Source: Mycobacterium sp. IDR2000157661 (GTDB lineage Bacteria > Actinomycetota > Actinomycetes > Mycobacteriales > Mycobacteriaceae). Taken from it: a stretch of 64,000 nucleotides of DNA. The translations under genes and the position numbers were made by a program. The stretch lies in contig NZ_CP081006.1 in assembly GCF_022317005.1 (NCBI RefSeq), positions 3,534,001-3,598,000 of the forward strand, in the 5' to 3' direction. Below are positions 43,381-53,009 of this stretch, piece after piece (position 1 is the first letter of the stretch; each line of letters opens with the position of its first letter). The notes below the pieces were generated by a model, which saw nothing but the letters and a program-made list of their open reading frames with translations, did no database searches and was not told the origin of the DNA.

Positions 43381-44893
43381 CCGCCCGCTGTCGTGGCTCG
43401 TCGGCCGCGGCGCGTCGCAGCGAATACCACGCCACCACCCCGAACGCCGTCGCCAGCAGCACGTGGCCCCACGAGTACATCCCGTGCGCCCCGTCGGGTT
43501 TCCAGATCACGGTGATCCAGGTCGACAGTCCGGCGATCACCGCGATCGCCCTGCGGCTCTGCGCCAGCGCCGCGACCACCGCCAGCGGCCAGGTGTAGTA
43601 CCACGGCAACGCCGCGGGCACGAACAGCACGATGACGCCCATCAGGAGCGCGATTCCCAGCAGGGCTTCGCGGTCGGTGTGCCGAAACCGCCACCACAGC
43701 AGCGGAAGCGACACCGCGATGACCGCGATGCCGACGATCCTGGCGACGTCGAGCACTGCATAGAAGTTCACCGGCAGGAACAGCCCGCCGAACACGTTGA
43801 TGAGATTCGACGCCGCAGTGGGGATCGTCAGCCAGTTGATGATCTTCACCGATCCGGCCAGTGCGGTCAGCCAGCCCAGCCCGACACCGGCGGCCAGCGA
43901 GAGCACCGCGAACACCGCGGCGAAGATCAGCGCCGACGCGGCTGTGGCGATCGCAAACGCCTTGACCGGCCCGAACCCGCGCCTGGTGCGCAGATCGCGA
44001 GCCCACACCCACACCATGAACGGAAGGGCAAGCCCGCCGGTGGCTTTCACGGCGACCGCCGCCGCGATCAGGCCGACGCCCCATACGTGGCGGCCTGCGA
44101 AGGTCAGCGCGATGCCCGCCATCATGAGCCCGACCATGAGCATCTCGTTGTGCACGCCGCCCATCAGGTGGATGATCACCAGCGGGTTGAGCACGCAGAT
44201 CCACAGGGCCGTCGCCCCGTCGGCGCCGACGTGCCTGGCGACCCGCGGGGCGGCCCAGATCAACAGGACGAGGCCCGGCAGCATGCACAGCCGCAGCAGC
44301 ATCGTGCCCGCGACCACGTCGTTGCCCACCAGCATCGTGACGAACTTTGCGACCAGGATGAAGCCGGGACCGTAAGGGGCGGTGGTCGTCGTCCAGATCG
44401 GACTGACGTTGTCCAGCAACGAGTTCGGGTTGTCGATCGGGCCCACCGCATACGGGTCGAAGCCGTCCCGCAGCAGTGCGCCCTGCGCCAGGTAGGAGTA
44501 GGTGTCGCGGCTGAACAGCGGCACGCTCAGCAGCAGCGGTGTCAGCCAGAACCCGGTGGTCGCGACCATGGTGTACTCGGTCGCCGTGCGGTCGATGACC
44601 CGGCGGCCCAGCCACAGCCACGCGGCCAGCATCAGCGCTACTCCGCCCCACAACAGCACCGACGACAGCACCAGGCCGTGGCCGAACCGCAGCCAGGACA
44701 GGTGCAGCGACTCCAGCACCGGGTCGTGCAGTCGCGTGCTACCCGCCCCCAGGCCGCCCGCGGTGATCAGTACGGCACCGAGAAACCCGAGGCGGGCCGG
44801 CTTGGCCTGCGGCGACGTCGCGAACGTGACGAGCCGGGAAAAGTGTTGGGAAAGCCCGCTTCCGGACGATCGTGTCGGCGTGGAAGTGGTCAT
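43301..44893 (-). CDS. mptA: Alpha-(1->6)-mannopyranosyltransferase MptA
   Basis: GT-C membrane mannosyltransferase of 530 residues, corresponding to Rv2174. It extends the alpha-1,6-mannan backbone of lipomannan on the outer face, using polyprenyl-phosphate-mannose. About 13 membrane helices, a GT-C-type acidic outside loop near the start (SVPLFSRDTYSYLAQGALL) and a hydrophilic C-terminal tail rich in Pro/Glu/His. It follows idsA2 by 4 nt, so translation is coupled. The tail overlaps the 3' end of the Rv2175c-like gene by 80 nt. Confidence 0.92.
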   Translation of the reverse strand: MTTSTPTRSSGSGLSQHFSRLVTFATSPQAKPARLGFLGAVLITAGGLGAGSTRLHDPVLESLHLSWLRFGHGLVLSSVLLWGGVALMLAAWLWLGRRVIDRTATEYTMVATTGFWLTPLLLSVPLFSRDTYSYLAQGALLRDGFDPYAVGPIDNPNSLLDNVSPIWTTTTAPYGPGFILVAKFVTMLVGNDVVAGTMLLRLCMLPGLVLLIWAAPRVARHVGADGATALWICVLNPLVIIHLMGGVHNEMLMVGLMMAGIALTFAGRHVWGVGLIAAAVAVKATGGLALPFMVWVWARDLRTRRGFGPVKAFAIATAASALIFAAVFAVLSLAAGVGLGWLTALAGSVKIINWLTIPTAASNLINVFGGLFLPVNFYAVLDVARIVGIAVIAVSLPLLWWRFRHTDREALLGIALLMGVIVLFVPAALPWYYTWPLAVVAALAQSRRAIAVIAGLSTWITVIWKPDGAHGMYSWGHVLLATAFGVVAWYSLRRAAADEPRQRAVNRREPEPGAPPHGPDASEAHQPAEH

Positions 44894-44897
44894 GCCC

Positions 44898-46016
<1,119 letters not shown>

Positions 46017-46105
46017 CTACTAGGCCCCGAGTGACTTCGACAGTAGAGCCTGCGGTCGATGCGTTAGCAAGTCAGTCCGGGTGCCTGCGGTCAAGCTCTC
46101 ATCCC

Positions 46106-46789
46106 CTAATCACGGGAGCTGCCGACGCGCGGCGACTGGTCGCGGTTCAGGTAGGCCAGCACGCCGATGATGCCTGCCACCACGAAGGAGCCGATGCCCA
46201 ACCAGATCGCGGCGCCGGTGAAGGAGCGGGCGCTGGGGTCGGTGTAGCGCGCCTGCGCGTTCATGGTGCTGACCACGCCCGGGCGCAGCTTCCACTCGAC
46301 GATCTCGGCCGAGACCTGGTCGCCGTTGGTCGACGTCACCTCGCCGGGGAAGGACACCGTCAGCGACACGTCGGCTTCAGGATCCGACAGCGACGTCAGG
46401 TCGACGCGCCCCTCGAGGATCACCAGGTCGCCCGCGCGACGCAGCGACAGGTCCACTCCGGCGGCATCGCGGTTCATGTTGGCCAGCTGCGGCAGTTCGG
46501 CGAAGGTCAGGTCGGAGAACACCGCCTGCGAGCCGACGTAGTCGTCGCGGCTGTAGTCCGAGACCGCGACCTTGTTGGCGAACGGCAGGCTGTTGAGCAG
46601 CTGCGGGCCCTTGTCGTCGGCGTTGCGCGGGATGGCGGCCGCGACGATCTGGCCGGACACCCGGTCATCCGGCGACACCGTGATCGACGCGCGCACCCGC
46701 ACACATCCGACCGCCGTCGGCAGGACGATGAGCAGGAGCAGCACGAGCGCGAGCAACCGCGTTCTGCTGCGTTTGTGGCGGGCCGGCAC
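46106..46789 (-). CDS. lppM: Lipoprotein LppM
   Basis: 227-residue lipoprotein like Rv2171. Signal peptide (RLLALVLLLLIVLP) and lipobox TAVGC, a globular outside domain (VRVRASITVSPDDRVSG ... YTDPSARSFTG) and a C-terminal transmembrane helix (AIWLGIGSFVVAGIIGVLAYL). In M. tuberculosis LppM affects phagosome trafficking and binds phosphatidylinositol mannosides. GTG 46789 gives a conventional signal with a basic head (MPARHKRSRTR). GTG 46810 and the longer frame are less likely. It is upstream of idsA2-mptA and probably in the same transcript. Confidence 0.86.
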   Translation of the reverse strand: MPARHKRSRTRLLALVLLLLIVLPTAVGCVRVRASITVSPDDRVSGQIVAAAIPRNADDKGPQLLNSLPFANKVAVSDYSRDDYVGSQAVFSDLTFAELPQLANMNRDAAGVDLSLRRAGDLVILEGRVDLTSLSDPEADVSLTVSFPGEVTSTNGDQVSAEIVEWKLRPGVVSTMNAQARYTDPSARSFTGAAIWLGIGSFVVAGIIGVLAYLNRDQSPRVGSSRD

Positions 46790-46845
46790 GTGGTCATGGT
46801 GCCAGATCACGGCGCCGGCCGAGCGGCGATATGGGGCCGAAGCGT

Positions 46846-47442
46846 TCACAACGGCAGTGACCGGCCCAGAATGGCGAAGGCGCGTGGATCGCCCGCGAAA
46901 TGGTAGCCGCGGATTACGTCGATGAACCCGAGCCTGCGGTAGAGCCGCCAGGCCCGGTTGGACTCGCCGTTGATCTCCGGTGTGGACAGCAGGACATGGG
47001 CTTCGGCGCGGTCGGCGAGCAGTCGGCGGGCCAGTGCCTCACCCAGGCCGCGGCCCTGCGCGCGAGGGTGGATGTGCAGTTCGGTCAACTCGAAGTAGCT
47101 GGTCATGAGCTCGGTGATGCGGGCCCGGTCGGCGCCGACGCGATGCAGGCCCGCGACGACCTGCTGTTGCCACCACTGGTCGGGGGCGCCGCAGTACCCG
47201 TACGCGACACCCAGCAGCGGGGCTCCGGCTGGGTCGCCGTCGGCCGCGTCGGTCAGCTCACCCGCCGCCTCCACCGCCGCCACGGCCTTCCAGCCCGGCC
47301 TGCGGGTGTGCTCGAGCCACATCGATGCCCGCTGATCCTCGGTGCCGCGCGGGTAGCGCATCGCGTCGACATATACGGCGAGCGCGTCCCCGAGCCGACG
47401 TTGCATGTCGGCGGGCGACAGCTCGATGAGAAGTGTCGCCAA
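46846..47442 (-). CDS. GNAT-family N-acetyltransferase
   Basis: 198-residue GNAT like Rv2170. The acetyl-CoA loop QGRGLGEALARRLL (motif A), LTELHIHPRAQGRG and a C-terminal YRRLGFIDVIRGYHF are clear. Rv2170 has been reported to acetylate isocitrate dehydrogenase; that activity is not visible from sequence. TTG 47442 (MATLLIELSPADM) matches the family N-terminus and has GGAG 6 nt upstream. ATG 47502 would add 20 residues without family similarity. Confidence 0.85.
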   Translation of the reverse strand: MATLLIELSPADMQRRLGDALAVYVDAMRYPRGTEDQRASMWLEHTRRPGWKAVAAVEAAGELTDAADGDPAGAPLLGVAYGYCGAPDQWWQQQVVAGLHRVGADRARITELMTSYFELTELHIHPRAQGRGLGEALARRLLADRAEAHVLLSTPEINGESNRAWRLYRRLGFIDVIRGYHFAGDPRAFAILGRSLPL

Positions 47443-47680
47443 CTCCTGCTCCGCCTCTCCGCGTGTCGTGCGGTGTGTCGACCCTATTATCGGGCCGGTC
47501 AACCGGTCGCTTCCAGATGACGGGGCCCGTCATACAATCGAGCGTCGAACTAGGTGGTACGGCTCAGAATCAGCTCGTATCATGACGGTTAGGTGGCCGT
47601 GAACGCGGCCGCACGCGAGTTTGAATTTTGGCCGCGGCTGCCAGGGCCGGCGCGGCCACCGGGTTCCGAGGGAGGGACGA

Positions 47681-48088
47681 ATGCCACTCTCCGATCATGA
47701 GCAGCGCATGCTCGACCAGATCGAGAGCGCGCTGTACGCCGAGGACCCGAAGTTCGCTTCGAGCGTCCGCGGCGGGAATCTGCGTGCTCCCTCGACGCGC
47801 CGTCGTCTGCAGGGCGCGGCCCTGTTCGTGGTCGGTTTGGCCCTCCTGATCTCCGGGGTCGCGTTCCCGGCGACGCAGATCAGCGGATTTCCCATTCTCT
47901 CCGTCCTCGGTTTCATCGTGATGTTCGGCGGCGTGGTCTTCGCCATCACGGGGCCGCGGGTGGCCGGCGGCCGCGACCGGTCGTCCGCCGCCGAGGCGGG
48001 CGCGCCCCGACAGAAGCGGGCCAAGGGATCGGGTGGTTCCTTCACCAGTCGCATGGAGGATCGCTTCCGCCGCCGCTTCGACCAGTAG
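47681..48088 (+). CDS. DUF3040 membrane protein
   Basis: 135-residue protein with the DUF3040 pattern: a short soluble head PLSDHEQRMLDQIESALYAEDPKFAS, two membrane helices (about 45-66 and 70-92) and a basic tail (RQKRAKGSGGSFTSRMEDRFRRRF). The function is unknown; the family is common in actinobacteria, and the Rv2169c position is conserved. GAGGGAGGG lies a few bases before ATG 47681. A strong terminator follows 16 nt after the stop. Confidence 0.85.
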   Translation: MPLSDHEQRMLDQIESALYAEDPKFASSVRGGNLRAPSTRRRLQGAALFVVGLALLISGVAFPATQISGFPILSVLGFIVMFGGVVFAITGPRVAGGRDRSSAAEAGAPRQKRAKGSGGSFTSRMEDRFRRRFDQ

Positions 48089-48104
48089 CTTTCCGCTCCG
48101 ACGC

Positions 48105-48135
48105 CGGGGTAGCCCTTCTCGGGCTACCCCGTTTT
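48105..48135 (+). terminator. Rho-independent terminator before mraZ
   Basis: An 11-bp perfect stem CGGGGTAGCCC / GGGCTACCCCG (48105-48115, 48121-48131) with loop TTCTC, followed by four Ts. This is the strongest intrinsic terminator in the window and it isolates the DUF3040 gene from the dcw cluster. Confidence 0.85.
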
Positions 48136-48300
48136 CGTGCATGTGGCCGCTGCCGGTCCCCACTTCGCCCCACGTGCTCGCTGTAGCCGTCTGGCCTGCG
48201 GCGTTGTGCCCCCGCAGGCTGCGTCGAGGACGGGTGTGCGCCGAGACGAGGCGGATTTGGGGTGATCAGTGGGGACTCGGAGACACATTTTGCTATCAAA

Positions 48301-48340
48301 TGGCGGGCTGTGGGGGATTGTGGGGTAAAGTGGCGGACAA
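48301..48340 (+). promoter_or_regulatory. MraZ-box repeats and -10 box of dcw cluster
   Basis: Four consecutive 10-bp units start with TGGCG, TGGGG, TGGGG and TGGCG (48301, 48311, 48321, 48331), exactly in helical register. MraZ proteins of other bacteria bind direct repeats of TGGGN spaced by about 10 bp. A TAAAGT -10 box (48326-48331) lies within the array, so an oligomeric MraZ bound here would block RNA polymerase. The predicted transcript start is about 40 nt before mraZ ATG 48381. This is the likely autoregulatory operator of the cluster (inference from position and pattern). Confidence 0.75.
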
Positions 48341-48380
48341 CGGAGCGACCGGGGCTCCGGAGTGAAGCGGAGGTGGCGAG

Positions 48381-48812
48381 ATGTTTCTCGGCACCTACAC
48401 GCCGAAACTCGATGACAAAGGGCGGCTCACGTTGCCCGCCAAGTTCCGCGACGCGCTGGCAGGAGGGTTGATGGTCACCAAGAGCCAGGACCACAGCCTC
48501 GCCGTGTACCCGCGCGCCGAGTTCGAGAAACTGGCGCGCCGGGCCTCGCAGGCTTCGCGGAGCAATCCGGACGCCCGCGCATTCCTGCGCAACCTGGCCG
48601 CCGCCACCGACGAGCAGCATCCCGACGGACAAGGCCGTATCACCCTGTCGGCCGACCACCGCCGCTACGCCAACCTGTCCAAGGACTGCGTGGTGATCGG
48701 CTCGGTCGACTACCTGGAGATCTGGGATTCGGCCGCCTGGCAGGAGTATCAGCAGACCCACGAAGAGAACTTCTCCGCGGCCACCGATGAAGCTCTGCAC
48801 GACATCATCTGA
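48381..48812 (+). CDS. mraZ: Transcriptional regulator MraZ
   Basis: 143-residue AbrB/MraZ-type DNA-binding protein, the usual first gene of the dcw cluster, acting as a repressor of the cluster in bacteria studied. Duplicated MraZ motifs: [14 protein letters not shown] in the N-terminal half and [16 protein letters not shown] in the second, both with the D-x-x-G-R core. GGCGAG lies just before ATG 48381; the candidate operator is 41-80 nt upstream. Confidence 0.95.
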   Translation: MFLGTYTPKLDDKGRLTLPAKFRDALAGGLMVTKSQDHSLAVYPRAEFEKLARRASQASRSNPDARAFLRNLAAATDEQHPDGQGRITLSADHRRYANLSKDCVVIGSVDYLEIWDSAAWQEYQQTHEENFSAATDEALHDII

Positions 48813-48819
48813 ATCGGCG

Positions 48820-49938
48820 GTGGACCGACGCAGACACCGACACCCGGCCCGTGCATCGCGGCCTCTGCCCGAACCGGCCCTGGCGTACTTCCCCAACGCC
48901 AGGTACGTGCTCTCGGACAGGGACCTCGGTGCAGGGGCGCGCTTCGGAGGCCTCGACGAAGGAGCGGTGATGGCCTCAGAACACGGACACGTTCCGGTCC
49001 TGCTCGACCGCTGCGTCGAACTCCTGCGGCCCGCGCTAACCCGGGTCTCGCCGAGTGGCGAGAGTGCCGTGCTGGTGGATGCGACGCTGGGCGCCGGTGG
49101 ACACGCCGAGCGCTTCCTCACCGAACTGCCCGGTCTGCGTCTGATCGGCCTCGACCGCGACCCGGATGCACTGTGGATCGCAGGCGAGCGGTTGGCCCGG
49201 TTCGGCGATCGGGCGGTGCTGGTGCGGACCCGCTATGACGGCATCGGCACGGCGGTGCGCCAAACTATCGGTGCGCCAGGGCAAGTCGACGGTGTGCTGT
49301 TCGACCTCGGGGTGTCGTCCATGCAGCTGGACCGAGCCGAACGGGGCTTCTCGTACTCGTCGGACGCGCCGCTGGACATGCGGATGGACCCCGACGCCGG
49401 GTTGACCGCGGCCGAGGTCGTCAACACCTACGACGAGAAGAGCCTGAGCCGGGTGCTGCGTGAATTCGGCGAGGAGCGCTTCGCCGGGCGGATCGCGTCG
49501 GCCATCATCCGCCGTCGTGCCCGCCAGCCCTTCGCCACCACGGGTGACCTCGTCGAACTGCTCTACCAGGCCATCCCCGCTCCCGCCCGCCGCACCGGCG
49601 GGCACCCGGCCAAGCGCACGTTTCAGGCGCTGCGCATCGCCGTGAACGGGGAACTGGACTCGTTGCGCGCCGCGCTGCCCGCCGCTCTCGACGCGCTGAC
49701 CCCCGGTGGCCGCATCGCGGTGATGGCCTACCAGTCGCTGGAGGACCGGATCGTCAAGGCCGCGTTCGCCGAAGCGACGGCGTCGCGCACACCGCATGGA
49801 CTGCCCGTCGAACTGCCCGGCCACGAAGCGCCTTTCGTCGTCCTGACCCGCGGCGCCGAGCGCGCCACGACCCAAGAGATCGAACGAAATCCGCGTAGCG
49901 CGCCCGTGCGGCTACGAGCAATCGAGAAGCGGGGGTAG
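48820..49938 (+). CDS. rsmH: 16S rRNA m4C1402 methyltransferase
   Basis: RsmH (MraW) methylates N4 of C1402 of 16S rRNA. The SAM-binding [27 protein letters not shown], the [19 protein letters not shown] motif and [17 protein letters not shown] are canonical. From GTG 48820 it has 372 residues. ATG 48970 ([12 protein letters not shown]) would give the core alone, but the preceding [20 protein letters not shown] is also present in the M. tuberculosis protein as I recall it, so the extension is probably translated. Starts 7 nt after mraZ. Confidence 0.92.
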   Translation: MDRRRHRHPARASRPLPEPALAYFPNARYVLSDRDLGAGARFGGLDEGAVMASEHGHVPVLLDRCVELLRPALTRVSPSGESAVLVDATLGAGGHAERFLTELPGLRLIGLDRDPDALWIAGERLARFGDRAVLVRTRYDGIGTAVRQTIGAPGQVDGVLFDLGVSSMQLDRAERGFSYSSDAPLDMRMDPDAGLTAAEVVNTYDEKSLSRVLREFGEERFAGRIASAIIRRRARQPFATTGDLVELLYQAIPAPARRTGGHPAKRTFQALRIAVNGELDSLRAALPAALDALTPGGRIAVMAYQSLEDRIVKAAFAEATASRTPHGLPVELPGHEAPFVVLTRGAERATTQEIERNPRSAPVRLRAIEKRG

Positions 49939-49944
49939 AGATCA

Positions 49945-51027
49945 ATGGGTAAGCAGGGTAAGCAAGGCAAGCGCAGCGCATCGGCGCGCGGCGACGACGA
50001 GCGCCGCCGGTCCACGCGCACCGCCGCCCGCCGCTCGGGCGACGGGCAGACACGACGCAAGCCCGTCCGTGAGCCGCGGCCGAATCGGTCGGCGCCGCAG
50101 ACCAACCCGATTCCGCGGCCGGTCGACAAGCCGGCCCGGCCGAAGAACACCTCGCAGGCCAAGGCCCGGGCCAAGGCGCGAAAGGCCAAGGCCCCGAAGG
50201 TAGTCCGGCCGCCGCTGCGCGAGCGGTTCGCCGTCAGACTGACCTCGATCGATCTCAATCCACGCACCCTGGTCGCCCGGGTGCCGTTCGTCGTGCTGGT
50301 GATCGGATCGCTGGGCATGGGTCTGGGCACCACCTTGTGGCTCTCGACCGATGCCGCCGAGCGGTCCTACCAGCTGGGCAATGCCCGCGAGACGAACCAG
50401 GCTCTGCTGCAACAGAAGGAGGCGCTGGAGCGCGACGTCCTCGAGGCACAGGCCGCGCCGGCGCTCGCCGAGGCGGCCCGCGAGCTCGGCATGATCCCAT
50501 CCCGCGACACCGCGCACCTGGTGCAGGATCCCGCAGGCAACTGGATCGTGGTGGGGACACCGAAACCCGCCGAGGGTGTGCCGCCACCGCCGCTGAACAC
50601 GCCGCTACCCGAGGAGGCTCCGCCGGCACCGCCCAGGCCGCCCGCGCCGCGCGTCGTCGAACCGCGCGAGCTCACCGTGCGGCTGCCCGGCAGCGCGGCA
50701 TCCGCACCGGCGGCGCCGATCCCCGGCGCACCGGTCCTCGGCGCACCGGTCCCGGGCGGACCGGTCCAGGGCGCACCGGTCGCGCCCTCGGCGGTTCCGC
50801 CCGCGCTCGAGGTGCCGCATCAGTTGCCGAGCCAGCAGCCCGTACTCGGACTGGCGCCCGCCGCCGCGCCGCAGGTGGCGCCCGCCACGCCACCCGTCGA
50901 CCCGGCCCAAGCCCCGCCACCTGTGCTGCCCGCGCCGCACCTGCCGGCACCGCAGGCGCTTCCGGGCCCCCTGCCCGGGGCCGAGCAGCTCACCACCGCC
51001 GCGCCCGCACCGGGCCCGGCGGCATGA
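49945..51027 (+). CDS. ftsL: Cell division protein FtsL-like
   Basis: Bitopic membrane protein of 360 residues in the FtsL place. A basic, Lys/Arg-rich cytosolic tail (1-100) precedes one transmembrane helix (about 112-132, VPFVVLVIGSLGMGLGTTLWL), a leucine-zipper-like coiled coil (about 135-175, ETNQALLQQKEALERDVLEA) and a very long Pro/Ala tail (about 190-360). Four 15-bp DNA repeats (50725-50784) code for a GAPVL-type peptide repeat in the tail. It joins the FtsQ/FtsB/FtsW complex. The tail makes it much longer than enterobacterial FtsL. Confidence 0.85.
   Translation: MGKQGKQGKRSASARGDDERRRSTRTAARRSGDGQTRRKPVREPRPNRSAPQTNPIPRPVDKPARPKNTSQAKARAKARKAKAPKVVRPPLRERFAVRLTSIDLNPRTLVARVPFVVLVIGSLGMGLGTTLWLSTDAAERSYQLGNARETNQALLQQKEALERDVLEAQAAPALAEAARELGMIPSRDTAHLVQDPAGNWIVVGTPKPAEGVPPPPLNTPLPEEAPPAPPRPPAPRVVEPRELTVRLPGSAASAPAAPIPGAPVLGAPVPGGPVQGAPVAPSAVPPALEVPHQLPSQQPVLGLAPAAAPQVAPATPPVDPAQAPPPVLPAPHLPAPQALPGPLPGAEQLTTAAPAPGPAA
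50725..50784 (+). repeat. Four tandem 15-bp repeats in ftsL
   Basis: Four units of GGCGCACCGGTC plus 3 bases (third unit has GGCGGACCGGTC), each coding a Gly-Ala/Gly-Pro-Val block. The unit is a multiple of three, so unit gain or loss keeps the frame. Such a run is a candidate for length variation among strains. Confidence 0.8.
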
Positions 51028-52958
51028 CCCGCGGCGAGCGGCAGCGCCGCGCACCCAACGCGTCCCGCGCCAACCGCACGAGTGCACAGGAGCGTCCTGC
51101 CAAGGCTCGCCGGACCCGGGCCCCGTCGACCGACGCCGGTTTGCGCAGCGCGTCTTTCTTGTTCCGGCACCGTGTCGGCAATGCGGCGATCTTCCTGGTA
51201 CTCGTCGTCGCTGCAGGACAGCTGTTCAACCTCCAGGTGCCGCGTGCCGAGGGCCTGCGCGCCGAAGCCGCGGGCCAGCTCAAGGTCACCGACGTCCAGC
51301 AGGCGCTGCGCGGGTCGATCGTCGACCGCAACAACGACAAGCTGGCCTTCACGATCGAAGCCCGTGCGCTGACCTTTCAGCCGGTCAAGGTGCGCAAGCA
51401 ACTCGAGGAGGCCTTCCAGAAAGGCGGGGCGAAACCCGATGAGGCGCCCGAACCTCAGCGCAGACTGCGCGACATCGCCGCCGAGGTGGCATCGAGGCTG
51501 AACAACAAACCCGACGCCGCGACCGTGCTCAAGAAGCTCAAGAGCGACGAGACGTTCGTCTACCTCGCCCGTGCCGTCGATCCGGCCGTCGCCGACGCGA
51601 TCACCACCAAGTTCCCCGAGGTCGGCACGGAGCGCCAGGACCTGCGTCAGTACCCGGGCGGCTCGCTGGCGGCCAACATCATCGGCGGCATCGACTGGGA
51701 CGGGCACGGTCTGCTGGGACTGGAGGATTCGCTCGACGCGGTGCTGGCCGGAACCGACGGCTCGATCACCTACGACCGCGGCAGCGACGGCGTGGTGATC
51801 CCGGGCAGCTACCGCAACCGCCACGACGCGGTCGACGGATCGACGGTGATGCTGACCCTCGACGACGACATCCAGTTCTACGTGCAGCAGCAGGTGCAGC
51901 AGGCGAAGAACGCCTCCGGTGCCAAGCACGTGTCGGCGGTGGTGCTGGACGCGAGAACCAGTGAGGTGCTCGCGATGGCCAACGACAACACCTTCGATCC
52001 GAGCCAGGACATCGGCAGGCAGGACCACCGCGAACTCGGCAACCCCGCGGTGTCGTCACCGTTCGAACCGGGTTCGGTCAACAAGGTAGTCACCGCCGCC
52101 TCTGTCATCGAGTACGGGCTGTCCAACCCCGACGAGGTGCTGCAGGTGCCGGGTTCCATCTCGATGGGCGGTGTCACCGTCGGCGACGCCTGGGAGCACG
52201 GCACCATGCCGTACACGACGACCGGCATCTTCGGGAAGTCGTCCAACGTGGGCACGCTGATGCTGGCCCAGCGGCTGGGCCCGGAACGGTTCTTCGACAT
52301 GGTGCGCAAGTTCGGTCTCGGCCAGCGCACCGGTGTCGGCCTGCCGGGCGAGAGTGCGGGCCTGGTTCCCCCGATCGACCAGTGGTCGGGCAGCACGTTC
52401 GCCAACCTGCCTATCGGACAGGGTCTTTCGATGACACTGCTGCAGATGACCGGCATGTACCAGACCATCGCCAACGACGGTGTGCGCATCCCGCCGCGGA
52501 TCGTCAAGACCTCGATCGCCCCGGACGGGACTCGCACCGACGAACCGCGGCCCGAGGGAGTCCGGGTGGTGTCGCCCCAGACCGCAAGGACCGTGCGCAA
52601 CATGCTCCGGGCGGCCACCCAGCGTGACCCGATGGGCTACCAACAGGGCACCGGGCCGCAGGCCGCGGTCGAGGGGTATCAGATCGCCGGCAAGACCGGC
52701 ACCGCCCAGCAGATCAACCCGGCGTGCGGGTGCTACTACAGCGACGTCTACTGGATCACCTTCGCCGGAATCGCCACGGCCGACGATCCGCGCTACGTGG
52801 TGGGCATCATGATGGACGCTCCGCACCGCGCCGCCGACGGCACACCGGGGTCGTCGGCTGCGCCGCTGTTCCACAACATCACGTCGTGGCTGCTGCAGCG
52901 CGAGAACGTGCCGTTGTCGCCCGATCCCGGCCCGCCGCTGACGCTTCAGGCGGACTGA
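51024..52958 (+). CDS. pbpB: Penicillin-binding protein B (FtsI, septal transpeptidase)
   Basis: Class B PBP of 644 residues that cross-links septal peptidoglycan. Basic N-terminus, transmembrane helix about 50-70, a PBP dimerisation domain (SIVDRNNDKLAF...) and a transpeptidase domain with Ser351 in SVNK, the SSN motif (GKSSNVGT) and KTGT at about 557. ATG 51024 overlaps the ftsL stop as ATGA. It is the partner of FtsW (glycosyltransferase) and the target of beta-lactams. A gap of 51 nt separates it from murE. Confidence 0.95.
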   Translation: MTRGERQRRAPNASRANRTSAQERPAKARRTRAPSTDAGLRSASFLFRHRVGNAAIFLVLVVAAGQLFNLQVPRAEGLRAEAAGQLKVTDVQQALRGSIVDRNNDKLAFTIEARALTFQPVKVRKQLEEAFQKGGAKPDEAPEPQRRLRDIAAEVASRLNNKPDAATVLKKLKSDETFVYLARAVDPAVADAITTKFPEVGTERQDLRQYPGGSLAANIIGGIDWDGHGLLGLEDSLDAVLAGTDGSITYDRGSDGVVIPGSYRNRHDAVDGSTVMLTLDDDIQFYVQQQVQQAKNASGAKHVSAVVLDARTSEVLAMANDNTFDPSQDIGRQDHRELGNPAVSSPFEPGSVNKVVTAASVIEYGLSNPDEVLQVPGSISMGGVTVGDAWEHGTMPYTTTGIFGKSSNVGTLMLAQRLGPERFFDMVRKFGLGQRTGVGLPGESAGLVPPIDQWSGSTFANLPIGQGLSMTLLQMTGMYQTIANDGVRIPPRIVKTSIAPDGTRTDEPRPEGVRVVSPQTARTVRNMLRAATQRDPMGYQQGTGPQAAVEGYQIAGKTGTAQQINPACGCYYSDVYWITFAGIATADDPRYVVGIMMDAPHRAADGTPGSSAAPLFHNITSWLLQRENVPLSPDPGPPLTLQAD

Positions 52959-53009
52959 GCGCGGCACGAACGCAGGCACCCGACCGGCGGTCGGTACTGT
53001 GTCATCGCC

